The notes: a model not told the origin generated them from the sequence alone. DNA of 41,091 nucleotides from Acidilobaceae archaeon (GCA_026985385.1 JALSQM010000062.1:1-41091); one strand, 5' to 3'; shown: positions 31,884 through 40,979, numbered from the stretch's first letter. Numbers and translations: made by a program.

Positions 31884-32759
31884 CTAGACGCGCCTTCCCA
31901 GAAGACCCTGAGGTCTTAGGATTAGGAGTACTATGAGGACGATGAATGCATACGCTTCCCGCGGTAGTATGTAGCTGAAATACGCTGTTAGCAGCTCTTC
32001 GGCCACACCGAGTATTAAGCCTCCTAGGAGTGCTCCCATTACACTGCCAAAGCCTCCGAGGACTATCACAACTAAGGCTTTGTAGGCGACTACATCGCCC
32101 ATGTAGGGCGATATCGATCCATAGTATAGACCATACATTATGGCTGCGATGCCTGCGAAAGCGGAGCCTAGCGCGAAGTTGATGTAGACCACCCGCGGCA
32201 CATTGACGCCTAAGGCCTTCGCTGTTTCCATGTCCTGTGAGAGGGCTTGTGAGGAGATCCCTATCCTCGTCCTCTTTAGCAGTAGCCAGAGGGCTAGGGT
32301 CGATGCTAGAGTAACTAGTATCGCCGTCAGGCCTGTAACATCTATGCGTAACACTCCCCAGTTGAGTGAGCCGCCGAAGCCGTGGAACCTGAACCCCTTA
32401 GGATAATGGCCGAAGACGTTCGCGACTACCTCCTCGGTCAGGAGGTAGATGGCTATGCTGAGCATCAAAGGTATGTGGCGGGGTTTATCCATTAACGGCA
32501 GATATATGGACTTCGCCAGTATCACGCCGTATACTGATGTTGCAGCTATCGACGCTAGAACGGCTATGGCAATGTTGCCTGTAGCGGAGTAGGCTATGTA
32601 CGCAGCATACGCCCCCACAACGAAGACTCCCGCGTGGGCTATGTGGAGTATCTTTAGCAGCCCATAAACCAGCGTCAAGCCTAGAGCCATAGCAGCGTAT
32701 ATCGACCCCACTGCCAGCCCGCTTATTATATGCGCTAACCCTTCTACTAGCGCGCCCAT
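31884..32759 (-). CDS. livH: Branched-chain-type amino acid ABC transporter, permease LivH
   Basis: LivH-type permease of 291 residues with about eight hydrophobic segments. It has GLAVGSIYAAMALGLTLVYG near the start and the ATPase-contact loop ALSQDMETAKALGVNVPRVV (~175-195). I place the start at ATG 32759, six bases after GGGTGATC (32765-32772 on the plus strand); an earlier ATG-frame start at 32777 would place that site inside the gene. A minus-strand TATA-like TATTTTTAAT lies near 32784-32793, so livHMGF may also be transcribed separately from the binding-protein gene. Confidence 0.92.
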   Translation of the reverse strand: MGALVEGLAHIISGLAVGSIYAAMALGLTLVYGLLKILHIAHAGVFVVGAYAAYIAYSATGNIAIAVLASIAATSVYGVILAKSIYLPLMDKPRHIPLMLSIAIYLLTEEVVANVFGHYPKGFRFHGFGGSLNWGVLRIDVTGLTAILVTLASTLALWLLLKRTRIGISSQALSQDMETAKALGVNVPRVVYINFALGSAFAGIAAIMYGLYYGSISPYMGDVVAYKALVVIVLGGFGSVMGALLGGLILGVAEELLTAYFSYILPREAYAFIVLIVLLILRPQGLLGRRV

Positions 32760-32892
32760 ATACCGATCACCCTTCAAGCTAGCATTAAAAATAGACTTCT
32801 GGAAGAAACATGGGAAGCCTCTACTAGACGTGAGGGTTGGTGGCCTACCACACCACCCTTATCCCTTTAGGTTATCTGGGTTACCCGCTAGC

Positions 32893-34086
32893 TCAGGTGC
32901 TAGGCGTTATTAGGTCTTTCTGAGTTATGACAGCGAATCTATGGAACTCCCCGTTCTTCACTATCTGCAGTGTTAGCGTCTTAATAGCGTTACCTCCCTG
33001 CGTGAAGCCGTATATGTGGCCTGCTACCCCGTCGAAGTCATGCAGGTTTCTGAGCGTGCTCATTATCTTGGCTTTATCGAGGCTTCCAGTCATGTTTATA
33101 GCCTTCGCTAAGACCATTACCGCGTCGAAGGCTGAGGCGCCCACCATATCTGGGGGTATCCCCCTAGCCTTCTCGTACTCTTGGATAAACTCCTTGACTA
33201 CGGGATTACTGCTGTCCCTATCGAAGTCGGTGACTATTATCACTCCTTCCGCGTACTTACCTGCTATCTCGATGAACTTGGGTGAGTCGAAGCCCTCTGC
33301 CCCCATTATCTTAGCTTTTATGCCCATCTCTCGAGCCTGCTTGACCGCTATAGCGTGTTCATAGTAGCCGAATATCATGAGTACGTCTAGGCCCTGCGAA
33401 TCCTCTATCGCCTTGATCCTGTTGAGCCACGGCGAGAAGTCCTTCGTCTCGAAGGGGAACTTATCCATGAAAACAACCTTGCCGCCTAGCTTCTCCACAG
33501 TCGCTTTAGCGTTGTCAGCTAGCGCCTTACCGTAGGGATTATCTATATAGAGTATGGCTACCTTTTTCGCTCCAAGCAGTTTAACCGCGGCGTACCCTGC
33601 CACGCGGCCCTCTACCTCAGCCACCATTCCCACCCTTATGACGTAATGTTTACCCTTAGTTATGAGTGGGTTAACGGCGTAGGCTACCACTAGTGGAACG
33701 CCCGAGTTTTCGAAGACATCTGACGCAGCGAGTGTGGTGCTGCTATAGGAGCCGCTTACAGCTGCGACTACACCGTCCTGCTCGATCATCTTATGGGCAA
33801 CAGCTATTGCCTGGTCAGGGTTTAAGGCGTCATCGTAGAGTACTAACTCTACTTTCTTACCTAAGACGCCTCCATGGCTATTTATGTACTTAACCGCGAG
33901 CTCGGCACCCGTTCTTGCCGCTATTCCATCTGCCGACGCAGGCCCCGTTAGTGGAGCGAAGAACCCTATCTTTATCACCTGAGGCCCGCTGGCCTTCCTT
34001 GAATGCCATGCATAGAAGGCTACACCCGCTATGATCACTATTATCACTACGATGGCCGCGGCCAACTTAGCACTTCCAGAGGCCAT
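32893..34086 (-). CDS. Branched-chain-type amino acid ABC transporter, binding protein (LivJ/LivK-like)
   Basis: A type I periplasmic-binding fold (Peripla_BP_6) of 397 residues, exported by an N-terminal hydrophobic anchor (~8-26). The domain runs from VIKIGFFAPLTGPASADG and GAELAVKYINSHGGVLGKKVEL through VAAVSGSYSSTTLAAS (ligand serine/threonine loop) and AILYIDNPYGKALADNA to the C-terminal lobe. The start is ATG after GGGGGG. The ligand could be Leu/Ile/Val, but another amino acid is possible, as the gene follows the histidine-degradation genes on the same strand. An imperfect stem-loop (about 32834-32858) separates it from livH. Confidence 0.92.
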   Translation of the reverse strand: MASGSAKLAAAIVVIIVIIAGVAFYAWHSRKASGPQVIKIGFFAPLTGPASADGIAARTGAELAVKYINSHGGVLGKKVELVLYDDALNPDQAIAVAHKMIEQDGVVAAVSGSYSSTTLAASDVFENSGVPLVVAYAVNPLITKGKHYVIRVGMVAEVEGRVAGYAAVKLLGAKKVAILYIDNPYGKALADNAKATVEKLGGKVVFMDKFPFETKDFSPWLNRIKAIEDSQGLDVLMIFGYYEHAIAVKQAREMGIKAKIMGAEGFDSPKFIEIAGKYAEGVIIVTDFDRDSSNPVVKEFIQEYEKARGIPPDMVGASAFDAVMVLAKAINMTGSLDKAKIMSTLRNLHDFDGVAGHIYGFTQGGNAIKTLTLQIVKNGEFHRFAVITQKDLITPST

Positions 34087-34151
34087 ATCAGACCCCCCTT
34101 TCTCGCGTTACTAAACCCTATTTTCAGGGGCTCCATTACTAAGGTCACCCC

Positions 34152-34170
34152 CAAAGGGATAAAGCCTTTG
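34152..34170 (-). promoter_or_regulatory. Operator-like inverted repeat over a TATA-like box
   Basis: CAAAGG and CCTTTG (34152-34157 and 34165-34170) form a perfect 6-bp inverted repeat around seven bases which, read on the minus strand, include CTTTATC, a possible box A for the binding-protein gene that starts at 34086. A regulator bound here would cover the promoter. A second, stronger A/T block at about 34196-34226 may be an alternative promoter. Confidence 0.45.
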
Positions 34171-34234
34171 CACTTTAGCCAAACAAGATACAAGTTAGTA
34201 AAGTATAGTAAGAATATTATTTAATAAAGAAGCG

Positions 34235-35497
34235 CTACATTAAAACGGGTTTCACTATAAGGCGCGACTCGGATACCACTACCCTGCCGGCTGCGATTAC
34301 GTAGAGTGCTTTATTCCAGCCCCACTCGTAGGTGAGCCACCTATAGTCCTCGGCGTCCCACACAACGAGGTCCCCCCGAAAGCCTGGGGCAACCCTCCCG
34401 GACACCCCCTCTAAGCCTAGGCTGGCCGCCGCGTTGACTGTGACTGCTGCGAGGGCCTCCATCGGGGTCAGCTTGAGGATGTAGGGTGCTACCTGCATGG
34501 CGGTCTGGGCTAGGGGCGTCATATTATTCGGGTTATAGTCGCTCCCAACGGCTATGGGGACACCCGCCCTCCTAAGGGAGTCTACGGGGGGCCTCTCAGC
34601 CTGCATCATCGCTAGTATACTGGTTGGTAGTAGCCCCGCGACGACGCGGGCCTTGGCTAGTGCTGTAGCGTTCTCGGGTGGCATGACCTCCAGGTGATCA
34701 ACGCTGTCGACCCCCGCCTCAGCTGCTACCAGGGAACAGCCCATGTACTCGAGCTGGTCGGCGTGCATCCTAAGTCTTAGGCCGGCCCTGTGGGCCTCGA
34801 GTAGTAGTGCCTTAGACTCCTCGGGCGTGAAGGCCCCGCGGTCGCAGAATACGTCGAAGTATACGGCGAGCCTCCTCCGGGCCGCCTCCCTTATAGCGGC
34901 CTTGAAGGATTCGATGTACGCCCCCCTATCACCCTCCCTCGGGGGTACGTGGGCTAGGAGCGTCGGTACGACGAGCTGGGGTGTGAGACCCCCAGCCTCC
35001 CTTATGATTGAGAGGTGCTCAACCTCCAGCCGGGGCTCTAGCGCGTAGCCGGTCTTAACCTCGACGACGGTCGTGCCGCCCTCGAGCATCCTGTAGAGCC
35101 TCTCGAGTAGGAGGCGTAGGAGCTCCCTCCTACTGGAGCGCCTGGTCGCCTCTATAGTCCTATAGATCCCCCCGCCCCTTGCTAGTATCTCAGAATAGCT
35201 CGCCCCCATGAGTTTAGCCTCGAACTCGTCCTCCCTACTCCCCGCGAAGAGGGCGTGGGTATGCATATCCACGAGGCCGGGTGTGGCGAGCCTGGAACCG
35301 GCGTCCACCCACTCGGGGGCACTATAGCGGGCCCTTATCCAGCCCGTGGGGCCGACCTCGATGATCCTCCCGCCCCTGAAGGCTACGGCGGCGTTCCTGA
35401 GTATCCCGGCCGTCTCCGGCGACGGCCTGGGGGTGGGTCCCCCCCTGAATGTGACGAGCTCGCCTATATTATACACTACCAAGTCGGCCCTGGGCAA
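34235..35497 (-). CDS. hutI: Imidazolonepropionase
   Basis: HutI hydrolyses 4-imidazolone-5-propanoate to N-formimino-L-glutamate, the third step of histidine catabolism, in the cytosol. The 420-residue amidohydrolase shows PGLVDMHTHALFAGSREDEF (metal ligands in HTH, ~76-95), the family's GGGIYRTIEATR, TTVVEVKTGYALE, LRMHADQLEYMG and GSDYNPNNMTPL (metal aspartate). The start is TTG behind GGGTGG that overlaps the stop region of the arginase-family gene, so the two are co-translated. Confidence 0.95.
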   Translation of the reverse strand: MPRADLVVYNIGELVTFRGGPTPRPSPETAGILRNAAVAFRGGRIIEVGPTGWIRARYSAPEWVDAGSRLATPGLVDMHTHALFAGSREDEFEAKLMGASYSEILARGGGIYRTIEATRRSSRRELLRLLLERLYRMLEGGTTVVEVKTGYALEPRLEVEHLSIIREAGGLTPQLVVPTLLAHVPPREGDRGAYIESFKAAIREAARRRLAVYFDVFCDRGAFTPEESKALLLEAHRAGLRLRMHADQLEYMGCSLVAAEAGVDSVDHLEVMPPENATALAKARVVAGLLPTSILAMMQAERPPVDSLRRAGVPIAVGSDYNPNNMTPLAQTAMQVAPYILKLTPMEALAAVTVNAAASLGLEGVSGRVAPGFRGDLVVWDAEDYRWLTYEWGWNKALYVIAAGRVVVSESRLIVKPVLM

Positions 35498-35499
35498 GT

Positions 35500-36423
35500 C
35501 TAGCCACCCAGCCTTGCCTCGCAGGCCTTGTGGAGTGTGTAGGCTACAAGTCTGGCGGCTAGCCTGCTCGTTGAGTCCCCCACGTCAACTGTTGGGGTAA
35601 CCTCCACAACGTCTAGGCCCCGGGGCTTGAGCTTCTCGGCGGCATAGAGGAGTACTTGGAGAGACTCGACGGGGCTCATGCCTAGGGGGGTCGGCGAGTT
35701 AACCCCGGGGGCGTAGGCCTGGTCTAGGTGGTCCATGTCTATGCTGATGTACGCCTCGCCACCCTGCTCGGCGAGCTTATCCACCGCTTCGAGGGCAGGC
35801 TCCAGGCCTCCGAGGAGCTGGATCCTTGGAACTATCAGGGCCCCAAGATCCCTGGCCCTCCCGGCTAGGTAGGGGGGGTTAGAGTAGTCTGCGACCCCGA
35901 CAACGGCTATCCTAAGCCTGCCCCCGTGGGCCTGGGCTAGGTCCCAGAGCCAGGAGCCGCTTGTGAGTCCCTCCGAGACGCTCCTCATATCGTAGTGGGC
36001 GTCCAACACTAGGATGCTGGCCTCACCACCCCCCTCGAGGAGGGGCTCGAGGGTCCACCTGGTTATAGAGTGGTCGCCCCCCAGGAAAACGGCTACCACT
36101 CCTGAGGCGTATGCCCTGCGCGCCGCCTCCACTATCCTCCTCGACGTCAACACTAAATCGCCGGGGGCCACCCTGACATCGCCTAGGTCTAGGATGCCGC
36201 AGGGGAACCCAGAGCCCAGCCCGGGCGCGTGGGGCCTGAGGCTCCTCAGGTACCCACGTATCCTCTGGGGCGCCAGCCTAGCACCGGGGACGCCTGCAGC
36301 GCTCCAGTCCCATGGAACGCCTACTAGGGCGGCCGCAGGGCCCCCGCTGGGGTTCCAGGGCATCCTCTCGTCTCGGGGGTCCCGGAGCAGGGATCCCCCG
36401 GGCTCCTGGAGTGGCTCCTCCAA
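35500..36423 (-). CDS. hutG: Arginase-family hydrolase, probable formiminoglutamase
   Basis: Ureohydrolase with the binuclear manganese motifs GGDHS (~132-136), LDAHYD (~155-160) and SIDMDHLDQAYAPGVN (~240-255). Its place between hutU and hutI indicates HutG, which splits N-formimino-L-glutamate into glutamate and formamide. By sequence alone agmatinase or another guanidino hydrolase would also fit. Length is 307 aa with a TTG start; a later ATG at residue 21 (MPWNPSGGP) is an alternative. The gene is tightly packed, with 39 bases after hutU and two before hutI. Confidence 0.85.
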   Translation of the reverse strand: MEEPLQEPGGSLLRDPRDERMPWNPSGGPAAALVGVPWDWSAAGVPGARLAPQRIRGYLRSLRPHAPGLGSGFPCGILDLGDVRVAPGDLVLTSRRIVEAARRAYASGVVAVFLGGDHSITRWTLEPLLEGGGEASILVLDAHYDMRSVSEGLTSGSWLWDLAQAHGGRLRIAVVGVADYSNPPYLAGRARDLGALIVPRIQLLGGLEPALEAVDKLAEQGGEAYISIDMDHLDQAYAPGVNSPTPLGMSPVESLQVLLYAAEKLKPRGLDVVEVTPTVDVGDSTSRLAARLVAYTLHKACEARLGG

Positions 36424-36462
36424 GGCAATGCTGCCTCCCGGGGCTCCCGGGCCTCTCGGCGG

Positions 36463-38205
36463 CTAGCACTTTATCATTGGGGCCTTGATTCCCTTCTCGC
36501 ATACCACCCTCCTAGCCCTCTCGTAGCCCGCGTCGGCGTGCCTCACCACTCCTATGCCGGGATCCGCTGTCAGCACCCTCTCGGCCCTCAGCTCGCTCTC
36601 AGGGCTCCCGTCAAGCACTAGGCCCAGGCCAGCGTGGAGGGAGTAGCCTATACCCACGCCGCCGCCGTGGTGGAAGCACACCCATGTAGCCCCGGCTGCG
36701 GCGTTGAGGAGGGCGTTTAGCACCGGCCAGTCTCCGACGGCGTCGCTCCCATCCTTCATGCCCTCCGTCTCCCTGTAGGGGCTCGCGACGCTCCCCGAGT
36801 CTAGGTGATCCCTACCTATCCACATGGGGCCTATCTCGCCGAGCCTGATGAGGCTGTTCATGAGCTTTCCGAACCTCGCCCTCTCACCGTAGCCCAGCCA
36901 CACGACCCTAGCTGGGAGGCCCTGGAACTTGACGTATTTCCTAGCCTTCTCCACCCAGCGGACGAGCCTCTTATTGTCCTTGAAGGTAGCTATTAGCTCG
37001 TCGTCGAGCCTCTCTATGTCCTTGGGGTTGCCCGTGAGGCTAGTGTACCTGAAGGGCCCTCTACCCTCCTCGAACATGGGCCTAATGTAGGCCTGGACGA
37101 ATCCCGGGAACTCGAATGCGTCCTTGTAGCCCGCCTCATACGCCATCTTCCTAATGTTGTTCCCGTACTCGAATACGACTGCGCCCCTCCTCTTGAACTC
37201 CACCATCGCCTTTACGTGCTCCTTCATGCTCTCTAGGGCCCTCCTCTTATACTCCTCGGGGTTCTCGTCCCTGAGCCTGTCGGCCTCCTCGAGGCTCATG
37301 CCTGCGGGCACGTAGCTCAGGGGGTCGTGGGCTGGTGTCTGGTCTGTCACCACATCCGGTATTATGCCCCTCCTCAGTATCTCGGGGAACACCTCCGCGG
37401 CGTTGCCCAGTAACCCTATGCTTAGGGGCTCCCTCTTCTCCTTAGCCTTCAACGCCATGTCGAGGGCCTTGTCGAGGCTGTCGGTCCACGTGTCGAGGTA
37501 GCCGTGGCGGATCCTCCTCTCAATCATCCTCTTGTCTACCTCTACGACTATGGCTACTCCGCCGTTCATCTTAACGGCTAGGGGCTGGGCCCCGCCCATC
37601 TCCCCGAGGCCCGCCGTTAGAACCAGGCGGCCCTCGAGGGTTCCCTCGGGGAAGTGCTTCTCGGCTGCGAATGCGAAGGTCTCGTATGTGCCTTGTAGTA
37701 TACCCTGGGTCCCTATGTAGGCCCAGCACCCAGCCGTCATCTGGCCGTACATTATCAGCCCCTTCCTCTCCAGCTCCCTGAAGTAGTCCCAGTCAGCCCA
37801 CTTCGGTACGAGTACGGCGTTGCTTATCACCACCCTGGGGGCTAGCTTGTGGGTCTTGAACACCGCGACGGGCTTCCCGCTCTGGACTACTAGGGTCTCG
37901 TCCTCATCCATCTCCATGAGCGTGTCTACTATGGCCTCGAACGCCTCCCAGCTCCTCGCGGCCCTGCCGGTGCCGCCGTAGACTATCAAGTGCTCTGGAT
38001 CCTTAGCCACCTCAGGGTCGAGGACGTGGAAGAGCATGCGGAGGGGCCCCTCCAGCTGCCACGAGCCGCTCCTAACATGAAGCTCCTCCCCGGTGATGTG
38101 GGTGACCCTCAGCCTCTCCCAGGGCTTATAGTATCCCTCCTCTATGAGCCTCCAGATAGGCCTATCCCTATACTTCTCCGCAACCCACTCAGGTATCCCG
38201 GACAT
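36463..38205 (-). CDS. hutU: Urocanate hydratase
   Basis: HutU converts urocanate to imidazolonepropionate using tightly bound NAD+ as an electrophile. The 580-residue protein is full length and shows the urocanase blocks [92 protein letters not shown] and [17 protein letters not shown]. The start is ATG with GGTGGAT upstream. It is first in the minus-strand order hutU-hutG-hutI. No hutH (histidine ammonia-lyase) lies in this window. The 233 bases upstream are gene-free, with a weak TATA-like CTATACAA (minus strand) near 38268-38275. Confidence 0.96.
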   Translation of the reverse strand: MSGIPEWVAEKYRDRPIWRLIEEGYYKPWERLRVTHITGEELHVRSGSWQLEGPLRMLFHVLDPEVAKDPEHLIVYGGTGRAARSWEAFEAIVDTLMEMDEDETLVVQSGKPVAVFKTHKLAPRVVISNAVLVPKWADWDYFRELERKGLIMYGQMTAGCWAYIGTQGILQGTYETFAFAAEKHFPEGTLEGRLVLTAGLGEMGGAQPLAVKMNGGVAIVVEVDKRMIERRIRHGYLDTWTDSLDKALDMALKAKEKREPLSIGLLGNAAEVFPEILRRGIIPDVVTDQTPAHDPLSYVPAGMSLEEADRLRDENPEEYKRRALESMKEHVKAMVEFKRRGAVVFEYGNNIRKMAYEAGYKDAFEFPGFVQAYIRPMFEEGRGPFRYTSLTGNPKDIERLDDELIATFKDNKRLVRWVEKARKYVKFQGLPARVVWLGYGERARFGKLMNSLIRLGEIGPMWIGRDHLDSGSVASPYRETEGMKDGSDAVGDWPVLNALLNAAAGATWVCFHHGGGVGIGYSLHAGLGLVLDGSPESELRAERVLTADPGIGVVRHADAGYERARRVVCEKGIKAPMIKC

Positions 38206-38438
38206 CTCAATCCACCATCCGCAGTATTACATGTATACTCAGGGGGTCTATCGAGATTCAGAGTTGGCTTGTATAGATTCGACCTCCTCGATCGCCTCCT
38301 CGCTCCAGCGCTAACCATAGCAGCCGGGCTCTACCCTTTCTCTTAATCCGCCAGTCCTGTCGATGGAGAGCGTGGAGTAGCCGTGGCCTAGCTCTCGGGG
38401 CTAGGCTCTTATCCTGGTTCCACTGCTCCGAGGTCTCG

Positions 38439-40217
38439 GTGTGGCGCTTGGAGGACCTGCCCAGGGTCATAGAGGAGGTGTTTTCACTCGTAAACCTCGA
38501 CCTCTACGGGGTAGCTGGGGTACTGGAGGGTGATAGGCTCCTAGTCACAGCCTTTAGGGAGGGGGCCTCGAACGTCTACGCATACACGCCTGAGGAGGGC
38601 CTCGTCAAGCTGAACAGGGAGCCGGTCTCCATGGTGGCCGAGCCGCCCAGGGGTGCTGGGAGGGTCGTCATAGCGAGGGACGTGGCCCGCGGCAGGGAGC
38701 TGCATAGGGCCTTCATAGCCTCCCTCGAGAGCCCCGGGGAGGAGAGGCCCTTAGTGGAGGGTCTCGAGCCCATGAGGCTCCTATCCCTGGTGGATAAGGG
38801 CGACAAGGTGTACCTCACGGGCGTCACCCCCGATGGCGTGGGGGTCTTCGAGGCTAGGCCTGGGAGTGATGCGAGGCGCGTCGGCCTAATACCGGGCCTC
38901 GGGGCCCTAGAGGATGTCGCCGGCAGGGTGGGTGTCGGCATAATATTCCAGCAGACGGGGAGGATCCCACTCTTCACCATAGACCTAGACTCCGGCGAGG
39001 CTAGGATCGTTGAGACGCCGGGTAGCGTCACGGCTGTGAGGGCGAGCCCCGAGGGCTGGGTTGCACTCGGCGTCGAGGGGGCTAGGGAGGCCGGGCTCTA
39101 CCGCTTCGACCCCGAGACCGGTAGAGTCGAGCCTCTAGAGCTAGCTGGGAGGGGCCTCAGGGAGTACAGGCCTACGATGATATCGTACATAGGATTCACG
39201 GGCAGGGGAGAGGCGGTCGTCGTAGCCTGGAGGGGTGTTAGGAGTAGGGTTTTCCTAGATGGGGACCCAGTCGAGGGCCCCGAGGGGGGCTATGGCCGTG
39301 CATACGACTGGAGGGGAGGCCTGGTAGCCACCTACACCAGCCTGAGGAGGCCCCACAGCGTGGTACACCTCAAGGATGGGAGGGCCGTGACCCTCCTCTC
39401 AGACCGCCTCCCCGACTGGCTCGAGGAGGCCCTCGGCGATGTTAGGGTCCACGACGTGGAGGCCCCGGATGGTGAGAGGGTTCCAGTAATAACGCTGGAG
39501 TCGAGGAGAGCCGGGAGACCAGGACCTACTGTTGTACACGTCCATGGCGGGCCCTTCGCGGCGGACGTAGACGCCTGGGGCATCTTCGCGGCGGCACTGG
39601 CCCTCGCCGGGTTCAACGTTGTAATGGTAAACTACAGGGGCTCAATGGGCTTCGGGGAGGAGTGGAGGAGCAAGATCATAGGGGATCCATGCGGGGCCGA
39701 GCTAGACGACATAGTAGCAGCCGCCCGCTGGGCCCGGGAGAGCGGCCTAGCATCCTATACCGCCATCATGGGCTACAGCTACGGCGGCTACATGACCATG
39801 TGCGCCCTAACCAGGAGGCCGGGCGAGTTCGCCGCCGGGGTAGCCGGTGCGAGCGTCGTCGACTGGGAGGAGATGTACGAGCTAAGCGACCCCGCCTTCA
39901 AGGCCTTCATAGAGCTGCTATTCGCCGGCGACAAGTCGAGGTGGCGGGAGAGGAGCCCCATAACACACCTAGACAACCTACGAGACCCGCTCTGCATCAT
40001 ACACCCCCAGAACGACTCGAGGACCCCCCTAAAACCCGTGCTACACTTCATGGAGAAGGCACTCGAGAAAGGGAAGAGGTTCGAGGCCCACATAGCGCCC
40101 GACATGGGCCACGCGGTAAACACAGCCGACGACGTAGTAAAAATACTACTACCAGCAATAATATTCCTATATAGGATCAAGACCGAGAGAGCCGCCGGAA
40201 CCCAGGAAACCAAATAA
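38439..40217 (+). CDS. Acylaminoacyl-peptidase / prolyl oligopeptidase family S9
   Basis: A cytosolic serine peptidase that removes acylated or unblocked N-terminal residues from short peptides. Residues ~1-320 form the beta-propeller gate and ~330-585 the alpha/beta hydrolase. The catalytic triad is visible as S447 in GYSYGGY, D526 in PQNDSRTP and H558 in MGHAV; HGGPF provides the oxyanion hole. From memory the protein is very like the Aeropyrum pernix acylaminoacyl peptidase, whose triad is S445/D524/H556, and shares blocks such as SVVDWEEMYELSD and RGS.G.GEEWR. The start is GTG. It lies beside the histidine-catabolic genes, divergent from them, and fits peptide use as a carbon source. Confidence 0.94.
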   Translation: MWRLEDLPRVIEEVFSLVNLDLYGVAGVLEGDRLLVTAFREGASNVYAYTPEEGLVKLNREPVSMVAEPPRGAGRVVIARDVARGRELHRAFIASLESPGEERPLVEGLEPMRLLSLVDKGDKVYLTGVTPDGVGVFEARPGSDARRVGLIPGLGALEDVAGRVGVGIIFQQTGRIPLFTIDLDSGEARIVETPGSVTAVRASPEGWVALGVEGAREAGLYRFDPETGRVEPLELAGRGLREYRPTMISYIGFTGRGEAVVVAWRGVRSRVFLDGDPVEGPEGGYGRAYDWRGGLVATYTSLRRPHSVVHLKDGRAVTLLSDRLPDWLEEALGDVRVHDVEAPDGERVPVITLESRRAGRPGPTVVHVHGGPFAADVDAWGIFAAALALAGFNVVMVNYRGSMGFGEEWRSKIIGDPCGAELDDIVAAARWARESGLASYTAIMGYSYGGYMTMCALTRRPGEFAAGVAGASVVDWEEMYELSDPAFKAFIELLFAGDKSRWRERSPITHLDNLRDPLCIIHPQNDSRTPLKPVLHFMEKALEKGKRFEAHIAPDMGHAVNTADDVVKILLPAIIFLYRIKTERAAGTQETK

Positions 40218-40255
40218 ACCCTAACAACTCGTCAAGCATCAAACGGAGGAGGCCG

Positions 40256-40333
40256 GGGCCCGTCGTCTAGCCTGGTTAGGACGCCGCCCTCACACGGCGG
40301 AGGTCCGGGGTTCAAATCCCCGCGGGCCCACCA
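40256..40333 (+). tRNA. tRNA-Val (CAC), CCA encoded
   Basis: Folds as a full cloverleaf: acceptor GGGCCCG/CGGGCCC, D stem GTCT/GGAC, anticodon stem CCGCC/GGCGG with loop CTCACAC (anticodon CAC at 40291-40293), T stem CGGGG/CCCCG with TTCAAAT, discriminator A40330, and an encoded CCA (40331-40333). No intron is visible. The 42 bases from 40289 to 40330 are repeated exactly at 41042-41083, so this gene appears to be the integration site of a small element, whose end now supplies the 3' half of the tRNA. Confidence 0.97.
40289..40330 (+). repeat. attL-like repeat (3' half of tRNA-Val)
   Basis: Identical over 42 bp to 41042-41083. The repeat starts within the anticodon loop (CTCACAC) and ends at the discriminator base. 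Identity stops sharply on both sides: the tRNA copy continues into CCAATAG, the distal copy into TCACCTAA. This is the pattern left by a tyrosine integrase recombining within a tRNA gene. Confidence 0.9.
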
Positions 40334-40399
40334 ATAGACACCAGCTCTGCTATCTCTTCGACGGTTATCTAAGACGATAAAGGGTTAAGAGCCTCGAGT

Positions 40400-40424
40400 A
40401 CCGTTTAAACCTATGAGGAGGGAG
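40400..40424 (+). promoter_or_regulatory. Promoter/ribosome site of the toxin-antitoxin operon
   Basis: TTTAAAC at about 40404-40410 is a TATA-like element and GAGGAGGGA (40415-40423) a strong ribosome site eight bases before the TTG start. If the TATA element is real, transcription would start too close to the gene to include that ribosome site, so the GATAAAGG run near 40376 may be the true box. Confidence 0.4.
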
Positions 40425-40431
40425 ACCGCAA

Positions 40432-40644
40432 TTGACCGTAGACAAAGCGGAGCTTTTATACAGGGAGCTACGTGAGTTAAGGACTATACTAGAACGTATC
40501 GAGGCCCTATTAGAAGAGCGACTTATCGGCATCGAAGAACCCTTGCCAGACGAGGCTGAAGCAATAAGAGAGTACGAAGATGAGAAAACGAAGGGAAAAG
40601 TAGAGCTTGTTGATTTAGAGGACGTCCTTAGGGAGCTAAAATGA
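40432..40644 (+). CDS. Antitoxin, RelB/ParD-like role
   Basis: A 70-residue, very acidic, helical protein (ELRELRTILERIEALLEERL, then EAEAIREYEDEKTKGKVELV) ending in LEDVLRELK, the kind of tail archaeal RelB-type antitoxins wrap around their toxin. No DNA-binding motif is obvious. The start is TTG behind GAGGAGGGA. It overlaps the toxin gene as ATGA (40641-40644), the usual antitoxin-toxin coupling. Assignment rests mainly on the partner. Confidence 0.8.
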   Translation: MTVDKAELLYRELRELRTILERIEALLEERLIGIEEPLPDEAEAIREYEDEKTKGKVELVDLEDVLRELK

Positions 40645-40907
40645 CGAGATATAACATCAATCTTACTAAAAAGGCTTTAAAGCAACTCAGCGAGCTTGAC
40701 GAGCCACTTAAAGGTAGGATTCTTGAAGCCCTAGTTATTCTGCGAGACTATGGCTTTTCCGGAAGACTTGACATTAAGAAACTACGTGGTTACAGGAATC
40801 ACTACAGGATTCGTATAGGCGAGTATAGAGTTCTGTTTGAACTAGAAAAACCTAACAAAATAATAGTATATGCAATACTTCCTAGAAAGAAGGCTTATAA
40901 GAGATAA
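40641..40907 (+). CDS. RelE/ParE-superfamily toxin
   Basis: An 88-residue basic protein with the RelE fold signature: N-terminal YNINLTKKALKQLSELDEP, the loop IKKLRGYRNHYRIRIGEYRVLFEL (~48-71), and the final VYAILPRKKAYKR strand. R57 or R61 in the YRIRIGEYRV block and the terminal K/Y/R residues are the positions used by mRNA-cutting RelE toxins, so ribosome-dependent mRNA cleavage is likely but inferred. The ATG start overlaps the antitoxin stop. Confidence 0.9.
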   Translation: MTRYNINLTKKALKQLSELDEPLKGRILEALVILRDYGFSGRLDIKKLRGYRNHYRIRIGEYRVLFELEKPNKIIVYAILPRKKAYKR

Positions 40908-40955
40908 GATATGGTTCTCGTTGTGAAACCGTCGCTTCATGCATATCTGATGGTA

Positions 40956-40979
40956 AATGATATCACTTTAGATATCATT
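40956..40979. repeat. Perfect inverted repeat in the element's tail
   Basis: Arms AATGATATC (40956-40964) and GATATCATT (40971-40979) are exact reverse complements around a six-base spacer, 49 bases after the toxin stop. A nine-base direct repeat CATGCATAT occurs on either side (40938-40946 and 41001-41009). It could be a terminator-like hairpin or a protein-binding site (for example for an integrase or excision factor). No gene lies in 40908-41041. Confidence 0.7.

Noticed and set aside
34743-35048. 101-codon plus-strand frame opposite hutI
   Set aside because: Shadow of the conserved imidazolonepropionase metal-site region; there is no ribosome site or protein-like pattern.
3599-38205. DUF917/HyuA genes and hutU as parts of one ergothioneine-type breakdown pathway
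   Set aside because: The genes are 28 kb apart on opposite strands with different base composition, and hutU with hutG and hutI already forms an ordinary histidine route.
39662-40174. 170-codon frame inside the acylaminoacyl peptidase gene
   Set aside because: Arginine-rich out-of-frame translation of the catalytic domain, whose correct frame contains the full Ser-Asp-His triad.
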